Assembly (NCBI GenBank): GCA_014323935.1
Contig: JACOND010000008.1
Location: 1 to 44,767 of the forward strand
DNA from: Bdellovibrionales bacterium
GTDB taxonomy: Bacteria > Bdellovibrionota > Bdellovibrionia > Bdellovibrionales > UBA1609
Reading direction: 5' to 3'
Length of the DNA stretch: 44,767 nucleotides
The translations under genes and the position numbers were made by a program. The notes beneath the pieces are model-generated. The model had not been told where the DNA came from. It saw only the letters and a program-made list of their open reading frames with translations, and did not search any database. This document shows positions 16,942-25,387 of this stretch, in pieces. Every line of letters starts with the position of its first letter. Positions within the stretch are counted from its first letter, which is position 1.

Positions 16942-18455
16942 AAATTCTTTTATTAGCTCTTCTTGTTTTTTGTTTTTCTTCAAAGGGAAATCCTATCCTA
17001 GATATTCTTAAAGAAGAAAAAAATACTTTCTTTTTAAAAAAGACATTGAAAACAGATATTGGTTCTGTTTTTCCTTTTTCTTTTGTTGGAAAAGACCTTT
17101 TTACTAAATCTTTTGAAAATAAAGATTTTAGAAAATCTTTAGAAATTTGGATTCAATTTATTAAAGGAACTTCCTTTGAAAAAAGTTCAACCGGAGTAGC
17201 TCTTTACTCTTATTTGCTTTTTAAAAATCAATTGGAATATTTAGCTCTTCAGTATTTATTTAAAAATTCTAGACCTCAAGATATAGATCCTTTAGTTAAA
17301 CAGTTATGGAAAACAACGATTGATCATCCTATTTGGAGATATTTTTATTTTCCTTTAACTTCAAATTGGTGGCTTATTTTTACTCCTGAACGAGTCATTC
17401 AAGTCAGTTCTAAAAATTCATTTGATTTAATTAAAGATCATGATTTTATTAAATCCCTTTTGACTCTTCCGGTTAAAAAGAACTTTAATAACTTTTCTTT
17501 AGAATGGTCTTTTATGTTGAGCTTTATTCAAAGGGGAGAGATACAATCAGCAACTAAGCTTTTATCTTGGTTTTTGTCACAAAAAAAATCAGCTGACTCT
17601 TTTGAAAAGGATAAAATTCATATCACCACAGCAAGACTTTTAGCAGATATTCAAGAATTTGAAACGGCTTTGTCTTATTATCAAAAAATCAATCAGATAT
17701 CTTATTTGAAATTATTAGCTCTAGAAGAAATGAGTTGGATCTTATTAAAGCAAAAAAAATATTCTAAAGCTTTAGAATTAGCTTTTGCTTTAAGCTATCC
17801 TGGTTTTAATTTAAGTCCTTCGATGTTTTTTGTATTGGCATTAACTCAATTTAAAAATTGTAATTATCAAGGATCTTTTAAAACTTTAATGAAATTTAAA
17901 ACATCTTACGCAGAAAGAAATTCTAGGTTAAAAAGCTTTCTTAAAAAGAAAAATTATCATCACATATATAAGGAACTGTTATTTTTTTACTCTTCAAAAA
18001 AGAATCCTTTAGAAGTTGGTATAAATCTATCTTATCACTTAAGGAAGGATGAAAATCTTAAAAATTATGTTCTTTTAGATCACTATTTAAGCCATAAGCC
18101 TAAACTTTTAACGGAGGATTTAGAGAATTTACAAAAAGAAGAATGGAATTTGGTTAAAAAAATAAAAGAGGATAGAGATAAAAGATTAGAGTTTTTATTA
18201 AAACAAGAACTTGAGGATATAAATAAGTTTTTAACTTATTTTCATATTTTAGAAGCAGAAACGCTTTATAAATATCATACTCATAAAAATTTATTCTTAT
18301 CTTCTTCTAAAAGTAAATCTCTTTCGAGTTATTTAACTCCTCCTAGAAACTATTTCTTATTTCCTATTCATAGAGATGAGATTTGGTTGGATGAAATTTT
18401 TAATTATAAAGCTATAAGAAAAAAGACATGTTTTGATATGAGCCATAAACTTTAG
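16938..18455 (+). CDS. Exported helical-repeat (TPR-like) protein (GltE-like by context)
   Basis: 505 aa if translation starts at TTG 16938. That start gives a clean signal peptide (MKILLLALLVFCFSSKG), overlaps the previous stop by three bases and is preceded by GGGGA about 7 nt upstream. An in-frame ATG at 16881 would add 19 residues with no signal character and would sit deep inside the previous gene, so I prefer TTG. The mature protein is helical with TPR-like pairs (for example residues around 215-300: TARLLADIQEFETALSYYQ, ALEEMSWILLKQKKYSKALE). In M. xanthus GltE is an exported TPR protein of comparable size; orthology is inferred from position only. Confidence 0.7.
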   Translation: MKILLLALLVFCFSSKGNPILDILKEEKNTFFLKKTLKTDIGSVFPFSFVGKDLFTKSFENKDFRKSLEIWIQFIKGTSFEKSSTGVALYSYLLFKNQLEYLALQYLFKNSRPQDIDPLVKQLWKTTIDHPIWRYFYFPLTSNWWLIFTPERVIQVSSKNSFDLIKDHDFIKSLLTLPVKKNFNNFSLEWSFMLSFIQRGEIQSATKLLSWFLSQKKSADSFEKDKIHITTARLLADIQEFETALSYYQKINQISYLKLLALEEMSWILLKQKKYSKALELAFALSYPGFNLSPSMFFVLALTQFKNCNYQGSFKTLMKFKTSYAERNSRLKSFLKKKNYHHIYKELLFFYSSKKNPLEVGINLSYHLRKDENLKNYVLLDHYLSHKPKLLTEDLENLQKEEWNLVKKIKEDRDKRLEFLLKQELEDINKFLTYFHILEAETLYKYHTHKNLFLSSSKSKSLSSYLTPPRNYFLFPIHRDEIWLDEIFNYKAIRKKTCFDMSHKL

Positions 18456-18470
18456 AGAGTGGGAGTTGAT

Positions 18471-19676
18471 ATGAAAAAAATAATTTTTATAATAAGTTAT
18501 ATCATGTGCTTTAATGCTTGTAGAGATAATTTGAAGATGACACCTCATTTTAAACCTAAAAAAGAAGTCATTTTTGATATGAATAAGAATGAAGATTTTT
18601 TTATTTCACATGTAAATTTTCTTTTTGTTTTAGATATTTCAGGAAGCATGGACAAATTTAATAAAAGTCTTGCTGAAAATATAGAATTGGTTTTAAGCCC
18701 TATTTTAAAAAAATACCCTTATTACAACTATAATTTTGCAATCACAACCACGTCAGCTTCTTCCAGATACATTTCTACAACCACATCACCTTCTTCCCCT
18801 TATAATTCTGATTTTAATAGTCTCCCTCTTTTTTTTAATGATGGTCCTAGTAATTGTAAAGCTTCAGAGCATGTAAAAATAAAAAAGACCACAAAAGTTG
18901 GTTCCTACTTAAATTATTTTTATAAGGATAAGAATCAGTCCTTAAAATCTTCTTTAGATAGATTGCTTTGTATTTTAAAAGAAAATCTAAACTTAGTAGC
19001 AAATCTAAAAAATGATGACGAAAGTTTTTTTCAATCTGTTAAATATATTTTACAACACTCTGATTATGGTTTTAAAAATGATTTCTTTGGAAAATCTAAA
19101 AAAACAGTTTTATTTTTTATTTCAGATTCTTGGTCAGGGATAGACTATAAAGAGATGTTACAATCTTCGGGACTTAAAAAAGAGAAAGTCGCTGAAAAAT
19201 TAGCAAATTCTGTTTTAGATGAAATCAATAAGATAAGTCATCTCCAAGCTTTAAAAACTTATGCCATTGTTTACTCTTATGAAAAAGGTGATAAATGTAC
19301 TAGCGTTGAAGATACAGGGGCTACTGAAAATAACTATCCTTTTCATGTCTATAAACTAGTAGAAAAAACAAAGGGTCTTGTTATTTCAATATGTGATCTT
19401 TTTTGGTGGAGAAATTTAGTTGAGGTTTCATGGAATTTTTTAGATTCTTTAAAACTTTTTAAATTTTATTTAGATGAAATTCCTCAATTAGATACATTAG
19501 AAATTTATTTTAATGATAAAAAAATTAAAAAAGAAGATTGGTTTTTTAATCCAGAAAATCTTTCTATAGAACTGAGTTCAAAATTTGATATGTTATCTTA
19601 CGATGTTGAAACGAATCAGAAGAAAATCAAAGTGAAATATAATCCTTTTAATATAAATACTTTAAGGGAGGAATAA
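18471..19676 (+). CDS. von Willebrand factor A domain lipoprotein
   Basis: 401 aa from ATG 18471, preceded by GGGAG at 18461-18465. An in-frame GTG at 18459 is possible but has no better ribosome site. The N-terminus ends in FNAC, a lipobox with Cys17. Residues 50-60 (NFLFVLDISGSMDKF) contain the DxSxS metal-dependent adhesion site (Asp55, Ser57, Ser59) of the VWA fold, followed by a Thr/Ser-rich loop and LFFISD near residue 215. It lies 15 bases after the helical-repeat gene and closes the run that began with the ExbB-like gene. VWA lipoproteins often bind surface ligands or assemble protein complexes, so this could be an adhesive or scaffold part of the envelope machine. Confidence 0.75.
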   Translation: MKKIIFIISYIMCFNACRDNLKMTPHFKPKKEVIFDMNKNEDFFISHVNFLFVLDISGSMDKFNKSLAENIELVLSPILKKYPYYNYNFAITTTSASSRYISTTTSPSSPYNSDFNSLPLFFNDGPSNCKASEHVKIKKTTKVGSYLNYFYKDKNQSLKSSLDRLLCILKENLNLVANLKNDDESFFQSVKYILQHSDYGFKNDFFGKSKKTVLFFISDSWSGIDYKEMLQSSGLKKEKVAEKLANSVLDEINKISHLQALKTYAIVYSYEKGDKCTSVEDTGATENNYPFHVYKLVEKTKGLVISICDLFWWRNLVEVSWNFLDSLKLFKFYLDEIPQLDTLEIYFNDKKIKKEDWFFNPENLSIELSSKFDMLSYDVETNQKKIKVKYNPFNINTLREE

Positions 19677-19677
19677 A

Positions 19678-20058
19678 ATGAAATTTATTTATACAAACAA
19701 AGCTCCTAAGCCTGTAGGTCCTTATTCACAAGCTGTTAAAGCAGGTTCTTTTATTTTTCTTTCAGGTCAAATTCCTTTAGATCCTCAAACATCTCAAGTT
19801 AAAGGAGAAGATATTGAAAGCCAGTCTCTACAAGTTTTTAAAAATATAAAATCTGTACTCGCTGAGGAGAATTTGACTTTTTACCAGGTTGTTAAAGTTC
19901 TGGTTTTTTTAACAGATATGAAAGATTTTTCTAAATTCAACAAAGTTTATGAAAGTTATTTTAAAGACCATAAACCCGCTAGATCTTGTGTTGAAGTCTC
20001 AGCTTTACCTAAACAGGTTAAAGTAGAAGTAGAAATTATAGCTTACCTTAATCAATAA
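19678..20058 (+). CDS. ridA: RidA family enamine/imine deaminase
   Basis: 126 aa, the usual length. RidA hydrolyses reactive enamine/imine intermediates such as 2-aminoacrylate produced by PLP enzymes. Family marks are APKPVGPYSQAVKAGSFIFLSGQIPLDP at the N-terminus, VFKNIKSVL, VVKVLVFLTDMKDF, and the substrate-binding arginine in ARSCVEVSALPKQVKVEVEIIAY. The ATG follows the VWA gene's stop by one base, with AGGGAGG at 19666-19672 acting as the ribosome site. Being at the end of the run may reflect only read-through; nothing links it functionally to the envelope genes. It converges on the nadD-rsfS gene with only 7 bases between them, and I see no clear terminator there. Confidence 0.95.
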   Translation: MKFIYTNKAPKPVGPYSQAVKAGSFIFLSGQIPLDPQTSQVKGEDIESQSLQVFKNIKSVLAEENLTFYQVVKVLVFLTDMKDFSKFNKVYESYFKDHKPARSCVEVSALPKQVKVEVEIIAYLNQ

Positions 20059-20065
20059 GTTATTT

Positions 20066-21100
20066 TTAAATTTTAATTTCACAGCTCTGCCAAAGCTCTT
20101 CTAAATTATAAAAATTTCTAGTGTAATCGTAAAAAATATGTAAAACTATATCATGATAGTCTAAAACAATCCAAGAAGAAGACTCTTTTCCCTCTTCATT
20201 TAAGGGATTAATTTTAAAACATGTTTTAATTCTTTTTTTTAAGTGCTTTGCTAAAGCTTTTGTTTGCCAGGTATTAGAAGTTGATACAATGAGTCCAAAA
20301 GAAAAAGCTAAAGGCTTAGAGCTTAAGTTATAAAGTTTAATATCATAGGCTTTTTTCTGTTTTAATTCTTCTAAAACAAATTGAATTAAAGTTTCTGTTT
20401 GACTGAGAGATTTTTCTTGTTTTGTGTAAAGTTTATTTTTTTGTATATAACTTTCTATTTTTTTATATAATAAATGAGAGATAGTTTGCCCTTTTTTTAT
20501 TCTTTTTCTGATATCAGAAGATGAAATATCCATATCTTTTAAAGGAACAAAAAAAATATCTTTGTAAGCTTGTTTCAATGAAAGCTTTTGATAAGATTTT
20601 AAGACTTCTTTTTTTTTAAAGAGTCTTTGTAATTTTTTAGGAAGTTCAGATTGTTTTTTTGGAAAAATTAATCCAGGACGACTGGTTACAATTAAATGTG
20701 ATTTTTTTAAAATATCTTCATAATTTTTCCATTGATCAAAAATATAAAATTGATCTAATCCCATAATAAAAAAAAGTTTTTCTATCTCTAATTTTTTTAA
20801 CAGCTCTTGAATTGTTATATAAGTATAGCTGATTCCTTTTCTCGAGAGTTCTTGAGTGTCAACTTGCAAAAAAGGATAAGATTTAATAAGCTCTTTTAAC
20901 ATATTTAGACGGTGAAAAGAAGAACTGCTTTTTCTGTTTTTAAGAGGTGTTTTAAAAGAAGGGATTAAAATAATAGAATCTAATTTAAAACATTCTTTAA
21001 CTGTTAAAAGACTGTTTAAATGGGCTAAATGAAAAGGATCAAAACTCCCTCCCATGACAGCTATCTTATTGGATTTTTTAGGCTGTAATGGTTGAGTCAA
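20066..21100 (-). CDS. nadD-rsfS: Fused nicotinate-nucleotide adenylyltransferase and ribosome silencing factor
   Basis: 344 aa from TTG, with AGGA upstream. Residues about 12-225 are NadD, which makes deamido-NAD from nicotinate mononucleotide and ATP: MGGSFDPFHLAH (16-27) is the nucleotidyltransferase HxGH-type motif, and DISSSDIRKRI (191-201) is the ISSTxIR signature. Residues about 236-340 are RsfS (Iojap), which binds L14 and blocks subunit joining: VSTSNTWQTKALAKHLKKRI, SSSWIVLDYHDIVLHIF and YNLEELW match the family. In most bacteria nadD and rsfS are neighbouring separate genes; here they are one uninterrupted reading frame with a short linker (226-235). HLAH replaces HxGH (second His kept, Gly to Ala), which occurs in NadD. 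Confidence 0.9.
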   Translation of the reverse strand: MTQPLQPKKSNKIAVMGGSFDPFHLAHLNSLLTVKECFKLDSIILIPSFKTPLKNRKSSSSFHRLNMLKELIKSYPFLQVDTQELSRKGISYTYITIQELLKKLEIEKLFFIMGLDQFYIFDQWKNYEDILKKSHLIVTSRPGLIFPKKQSELPKKLQRLFKKKEVLKSYQKLSLKQAYKDIFFVPLKDMDISSSDIRKRIKKGQTISHLLYKKIESYIQKNKLYTKQEKSLSQTETLIQFVLEELKQKKAYDIKLYNLSSKPLAFSFGLIVSTSNTWQTKALAKHLKKRIKTCFKINPLNEEGKESSSWIVLDYHDIVLHIFYDYTRNFYNLEELWQSCEIKI

Positions 21101-21201
21101 TAAAATTCCTGCATCTAGTTTTCCTAAGTTTAAATTCTTTTTTTTAAAAAGTCAATTTTTTAAAAGGGAAGTCTTGTTTCAAATACTTAGAGAGGAGGGT
21201 C

Positions 21202-22251
21202 TTATAAAGAACTGTGAACCAGTTTTTCTATTTCTTTTTTGATGTCTGATATTTGAGGTACCGTTGCCGATTCTAAATTAGGATGTAAACCAATGCCGGG
21301 AACTTGCTTTCCAGCTAATACAGTGGGAGGAACTAATAAATCATAAAAGGCTTCTTTTGTACACCGGTAAGCTAAATGTTCTCCAAAGTTAGAAACTTCT
21401 GTATCTTCATTTACAAATAAAATTCGTCCTGTTTTTTGTAAAGATTTTTTAATACTTTGCCAGTCATAGGGATACAAGCTTCTTAAATCAATCAGTTCAA
21501 CACTGATATCTAAATTTTGAATTGCCTTTTCACAAAGAACAAGAGAACGACCATAACTGACAACTGTAATATCTGTTCCTTCTTCAACAAGCCGGGCTTT
21601 TCCAAGAGGAACAGTGTATAATTCCAGTTTTGGCCAACGAGCTTTCCAATTTTCCCTTTCTAAGCCAATGGGAGCATCAATTCTTTCTTTGAGTTCTTTT
21701 TCACTTTCCGGTTCCCCAGGTATTTTTTCTTTACTCTTTACTCTTAATAGGGCTTTAGGTTTTAAATAAAATACAGGATTGGGATCTAAAATTGCAGATA
21801 ACATAAGTCCATAAGCATCCAAAGCATTTGAGGGAGAGACAATTTTCCAACCAGGTATTCGAGTCGCCCAAGTATCAAAACTGTGGCTGTGATAAATAGA
21901 ACCATGAATTCCAGCTCCATTAGGAGTCATCAATACCAAAGGAAGAGGAAATTGACCATGACTGGCCCATAAGTTGTTTCCTGCTAATTTGAGTAAATCG
22001 ATGGTATTAAAAATATAATCGGCAAACTGAATTTCACAGACACAACGTTCTCCCGTCATAGCTATTCCTATGGCTGTTCCAATAATTCCTCGTTCATCAA
22101 GAGGACTATTCCAAGTTGTCTTTAAACCTTGAGTTGCTGTAAAAACTCCTCCTAAAGGAGGTCCTACATCTTGACCAAATATATCTTTGACTTCTAAATG
22201 TTTTTCTCCGTAGTGAAGGGCCATTCTAATAGCTTGAACCATTGTTGCCAT
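21202..22251 (-). CDS. 2-oxo acid dehydrogenase E1 component, beta subunit
   Basis: 349 aa from ATG 22251, giving the family N-terminus MATMVQAIRMALHYGE. An in-frame TTG at 22269 would add six residues and overlap the alpha gene; GGAG at 22264-22267 could serve either. The E1 beta subunit, with E1 alpha, decarboxylates a branched-chain 2-oxo acid or pyruvate using thiamine diphosphate and passes the acyl group to an E2 lipoyl domain. Signatures include GQDVGPPLGGVFTATQGL, DERGIIGTAIGIAMTG, EIQFADYIF and the C-terminal VSYGRSLVLCEKA and EDTEVSNFGEHLA blocks. Branched-chain specificity is more likely than pyruvate from the overall pattern, but not certain. No E2 or E3 gene lies nearby. Confidence 0.9.
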   Translation of the reverse strand: MATMVQAIRMALHYGEKHLEVKDIFGQDVGPPLGGVFTATQGLKTTWNSPLDERGIIGTAIGIAMTGERCVCEIQFADYIFNTIDLLKLAGNNLWASHGQFPLPLVLMTPNGAGIHGSIYHSHSFDTWATRIPGWKIVSPSNALDAYGLMLSAILDPNPVFYLKPKALLRVKSKEKIPGEPESEKELKERIDAPIGLERENWKARWPKLELYTVPLGKARLVEEGTDITVVSYGRSLVLCEKAIQNLDISVELIDLRSLYPYDWQSIKKSLQKTGRILFVNEDTEVSNFGEHLAYRCTKEAFYDLLVPPTVLAGKQVPGIGLHPNLESATVPQISDIKKEIEKLVHSSL

Positions 22252-22253
22252 AA

Positions 22254-23264
22254 TTAAAACTTTCTCCAATCACTTGCATCTTCTTTAAAATACACATGTT
22301 GCCAAATGCTTTCAGCTTGGGGATCTTTTTCTTTCATAATTTTTTGTTGTATTTTTTTTGCTGTCTCTTTATATCTTTCCCAAATGTCTTTGATTTGCTT
22401 TTTTGTGATTAATTTTTTTTTAATTAAAAAAGCTTCAAAATTTTTAATACAACAAGGCTCTTGTACATAATTAGCTCCTGAAGCTGAAGAATGCCCATAG
22501 AGCCTTGAAACTTTAGCTTCTATAAAAATAGGTTTTCTGTTTTTACGAATGCTTTTTATTGCTGTTTTAAGAGTATGATAGCATTTTATAGGATCATTGC
22601 CATCAATAACATAGCTTTCTATTTGAAAGGCTTTTGCTCTTTCTGCAATACTTTTACTTCCATGTTGTTCGTCATAACTTGTTGAAATTCCCCATTGGTT
22701 ATTTTGCACGGTAATCAAAATAGGAAGTTCTTTTTTAGGACGGCTAGACCAAATTAAACAAGAGGCAAAATCAGATTCATGAGATCCTGCATCTCCCCCA
22801 GTGACGACAGTTAAACTTTTATTTCCTTTTTCTTTTTTTTGAACATAAGCTGTTCCAATAGCCATGGAATACTGAACTTCAATAACAGAGGTGATAGGAG
22901 CCACATTCCATTTAGGAATGCTATAGTGGTTGACAAAATTTCGTCCTCCAGAAGACAGATCTGTGGCTTTGTTAAACATCGTTCGAAAAGCTGATTCCAT
23001 ATCTAAACCCATTGCGATAAGAGTAGGAAGAGCTCTGTAGTGTAAATACAGCCAGTCCTTATTTTTTCCTTGTCCTTTATCTATAAGTAATCCTAAAGGA
23101 ACAGAAAAAGCTTCTTCACCAGGCCCCCCAATCCAAAAATACCCCAAGCCTTGTTTATAAATATGAATAAGTCTTTCTTCTGTAACTCGGGCTTTTACCA
23201 TGAGGTCATGGATTTGAAGAAGTTTTTGATCTGTGAGTGTATTTTTCTTAGAATCTAATGCCAT
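22254..23264 (-). CDS. 2-oxo acid dehydrogenase E1 component, alpha subunit
   Basis: 336 aa. This is the thiamine-diphosphate-binding partner of the adjacent beta subunit. The signature segment is TGGDAGSHESDFASCLIWSS followed 25-30 residues later by VQNNQWGIST, the GDG...NN thiamine motif with the third residue changed from Gly to Ala. Early YFWIGGPGEEAFSV and LYLHYRALPTLIAMG match the branched-chain E1 alpha pattern. The protein is somewhat shorter than mitochondrial forms. Its ATG overlaps the protease stop by 10 bases, and the beta gene follows after 2 bases, so the three genes form one operon. Confidence 0.88.
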   Translation of the reverse strand: MALDSKKNTLTDQKLLQIHDLMVKARVTEERLIHIYKQGLGYFWIGGPGEEAFSVPLGLLIDKGQGKNKDWLYLHYRALPTLIAMGLDMESAFRTMFNKATDLSSGGRNFVNHYSIPKWNVAPITSVIEVQYSMAIGTAYVQKKEKGNKSLTVVTGGDAGSHESDFASCLIWSSRPKKELPILITVQNNQWGISTSYDEQHGSKSIAERAKAFQIESYVIDGNDPIKCYHTLKTAIKSIRKNRKPIFIEAKVSRLYGHSSASGANYVQEPCCIKNFEAFLIKKKLITKKQIKDIWERYKETAKKIQQKIMKEKDPQAESIWQHVYFKEDASDWRKF

Positions 23265-25387
23265 GAAAAATGATTATTTTTGTAATTCCTTGTGCTTTTT
23301 ATTTTTTGTAACATAGCAAGATCTTTTGCTATTTGTAAAGCTTCTTGAATATCAGGTCTTGTAAAATATTTCTTTTTATCTTTTTTTAAACCAATGATTT
23401 CATCTTCTTTTGTCTCTGATTCTTCCTTAAGGATTTTATTTTCGTCTTTTAGAATTTCTGCAATCTGTATCGTTTTTCGTTCTTTTTCTTGCAAATCTTT
23501 CATTTTTTTTTGTATATCTTTAAATTTTGGATTTTGTTTGACTCTATTTTCTGAGAGTTTTTTTAATCTTTGAATAAGTGTATAATCAACGGCTTGCCAG
23601 TTGTTTTTTCCCATTTTAAATATCTCATCAGGTTCTGATTTAAAACTCTTAATATTTTTGTAATTTAATACATGATCTAAGTTTTTTTCACCAATTGTAT
23701 CTAGATTAAAAAGACTTGGAAAAATAATATCTGAAGTCACTCCTATTTTTTGAGTCGATCTTCCACTTGGAATAAAATAAAGCCCTATCGTTGTTTTTAA
23801 AGCTCCTATTTTTCCAATGGGTTGAACGGACTGAACACTCCCTTTTCCAAAAGTATGATTTCCACCTACAATAACAGCTCTTTTATAATCTTGCAAAGCT
23901 CCTGAAACAATTTCACTTGCACTTGCACTTAAGCGATTGACTAGGACAACTAAAGCTTTGTTGTAAAAGATTTTTTCATCTCTGTCTTTAAAGAGATGAA
24001 ATCTTATTTTACTATCTCCCGATCTTCTTTCAGATTGTTTTACAACATTTCCTTTTGAAAAAAATAACCCGCTTAGGTAAATGGCTTCGTCTAAAGAACC
24101 TCCTCTATTAGAAGATAAATCTAAGACCAAAGCTTCAATATTTTCTTCATCAGCTTCTTGTAAGAGTTTTTTTACATCTCGGCTAACAGATTTTGAAAAA
24201 AAATTAGAACCATAAAAAGAGGGAACATGAATTAATCCTACCTTATAATTTTTATTTTTTCCTTTAATATTGTGATAAGATATAGAGGCTTCTTCTTCTT
24301 TTAAATCTATATGACTTCTTGTGAGTTTTACAGTGAAAATTTTATTTTTTTTATTTTTTTGTGGTCTTGAAATTTTAAGATAGACAAGAGTTCCCTTCGG
24401 ACCTCTTATTAAAGAAACAACATCTTCAATGTTTTCACCAAAGATATCAATGAGGTTTGTAGAGGTTTGACCAACAGCTAAGATTTTATCTTTGACTTGT
24501 ATTTTTTTTGACCTTTCAGCAGCTCCTCCTGCTATTAACTTTTCTACAACTGTATAACCAAATTTAGAGCTTAAGGTGGCTCCTATCCCCTCAAGTTCTA
24601 AATTCATTGAAATACGGAATTCTTCTATATCTTTAGCATCCATAAAGCTGGAGTGAGAATCCAAAGATTTGCTGTAGCTGTTTAAGTAATTAGAAAACCA
24701 ACTCCCTGGTTTGCAAGTTTTTAAAGCATAATTATTTTTTTTTCTACACTCTCTCAATTCTTTTGAATTGAGAACCGGTTTCCATGAAGTGACTTGTTTA
24801 TTGAATTGTTGTAAAATAAATAAAAACTGTTGGACAGATTTTGGTAATTCTTTTTCAAAAAGAAATATGTTTGCAATATGATATTGAATGTAGCTTATCA
24901 TTTTATTTTTAGCTTCTGTGATACTTTTTGGATGAGTGTTTATTTCATCATCTAAAACATAGGTGAGTGATTTGTTAAATTGAAAAACCTGAGCAAGATA
25001 TTTTTCTGCAAAATTAGTGAGTTCTTTCACTCTCTTTTGATACACAGTATAGATTGTATAAAGCCCTATACATCGTTTCTGTTTTATTTCATTAAAAATT
25101 CTTTTATAAGATTTTTTGATGTTATTCACATCGGATTCTAAAAAATAGATTTTTTCTCCATCCAGGTCATTTATAAGTTGATTGATAACTCTTTTTTTTA
25201 GTTCATCTGTTAATTTTTTGTGGACAATGTGTTGATTTAAAAATTCTTGTTGAATTTTATGGATATCTCTACAAGTGATTTCAAGAGATTGAACAAAAAG
25301 ACTTACAAAGCTAAAAAAGAAAAAAAGACTCGTTTTTAAAATAGAAAAAAAAAGCTGTTCCTTCTTTTGGAAAAAATTAAAAAACAT
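23255..25387 (-). CDS. prc: Tail-specific (Prc/C-terminal processing) serine protease, S41 family
   Basis: 710 aa, in the size class of E. coli Prc. Residues 1-35 contain a long signal sequence. The N-terminal helical domain (about 40-240) ends in WFSNYLNSYSKSLDSHSSFM, a Prc hallmark. A PDZ domain covers about 262-345. The protease core has LVLDLSSNRGGSLDEAIYLSG (421-440), NRLSASASEIVSGALQDYKRA with nucleophile Ser489, and TFGKGSVQ with general base Lys515. Prc degrades or trims periplasmic proteins, often regulating peptidoglycan hydrolases. Its place upstream of E1 genes is not functionally obvious. Bases 25388-25640 ahead of it should hold the promoter, but none is convincing. Confidence 0.92.
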   Translation of the reverse strand: MFFNFFQKKEQLFFSILKTSLFFFFSFVSLFVQSLEITCRDIHKIQQEFLNQHIVHKKLTDELKKRVINQLINDLDGEKIYFLESDVNNIKKSYKRIFNEIKQKRCIGLYTIYTVYQKRVKELTNFAEKYLAQVFQFNKSLTYVLDDEINTHPKSITEAKNKMISYIQYHIANIFLFEKELPKSVQQFLFILQQFNKQVTSWKPVLNSKELRECRKKNNYALKTCKPGSWFSNYLNSYSKSLDSHSSFMDAKDIEEFRISMNLELEGIGATLSSKFGYTVVEKLIAGGAAERSKKIQVKDKILAVGQTSTNLIDIFGENIEDVVSLIRGPKGTLVYLKISRPQKNKKNKIFTVKLTRSHIDLKEEEASISYHNIKGKNKNYKVGLIHVPSFYGSNFFSKSVSRDVKKLLQEADEENIEALVLDLSSNRGGSLDEAIYLSGLFFSKGNVVKQSERRSGDSKIRFHLFKDRDEKIFYNKALVVLVNRLSASASEIVSGALQDYKRAVIVGGNHTFGKGSVQSVQPIGKIGALKTTIGLYFIPSGRSTQKIGVTSDIIFPSLFNLDTIGEKNLDHVLNYKNIKSFKSEPDEIFKMGKNNWQAVDYTLIQRLKKLSENRVKQNPKFKDIQKKMKDLQEKERKTIQIAEILKDENKILKEESETKEDEIIGLKKDKKKYFTRPDIQEALQIAKDLAMLQKIKSTRNYKNNHFSWH

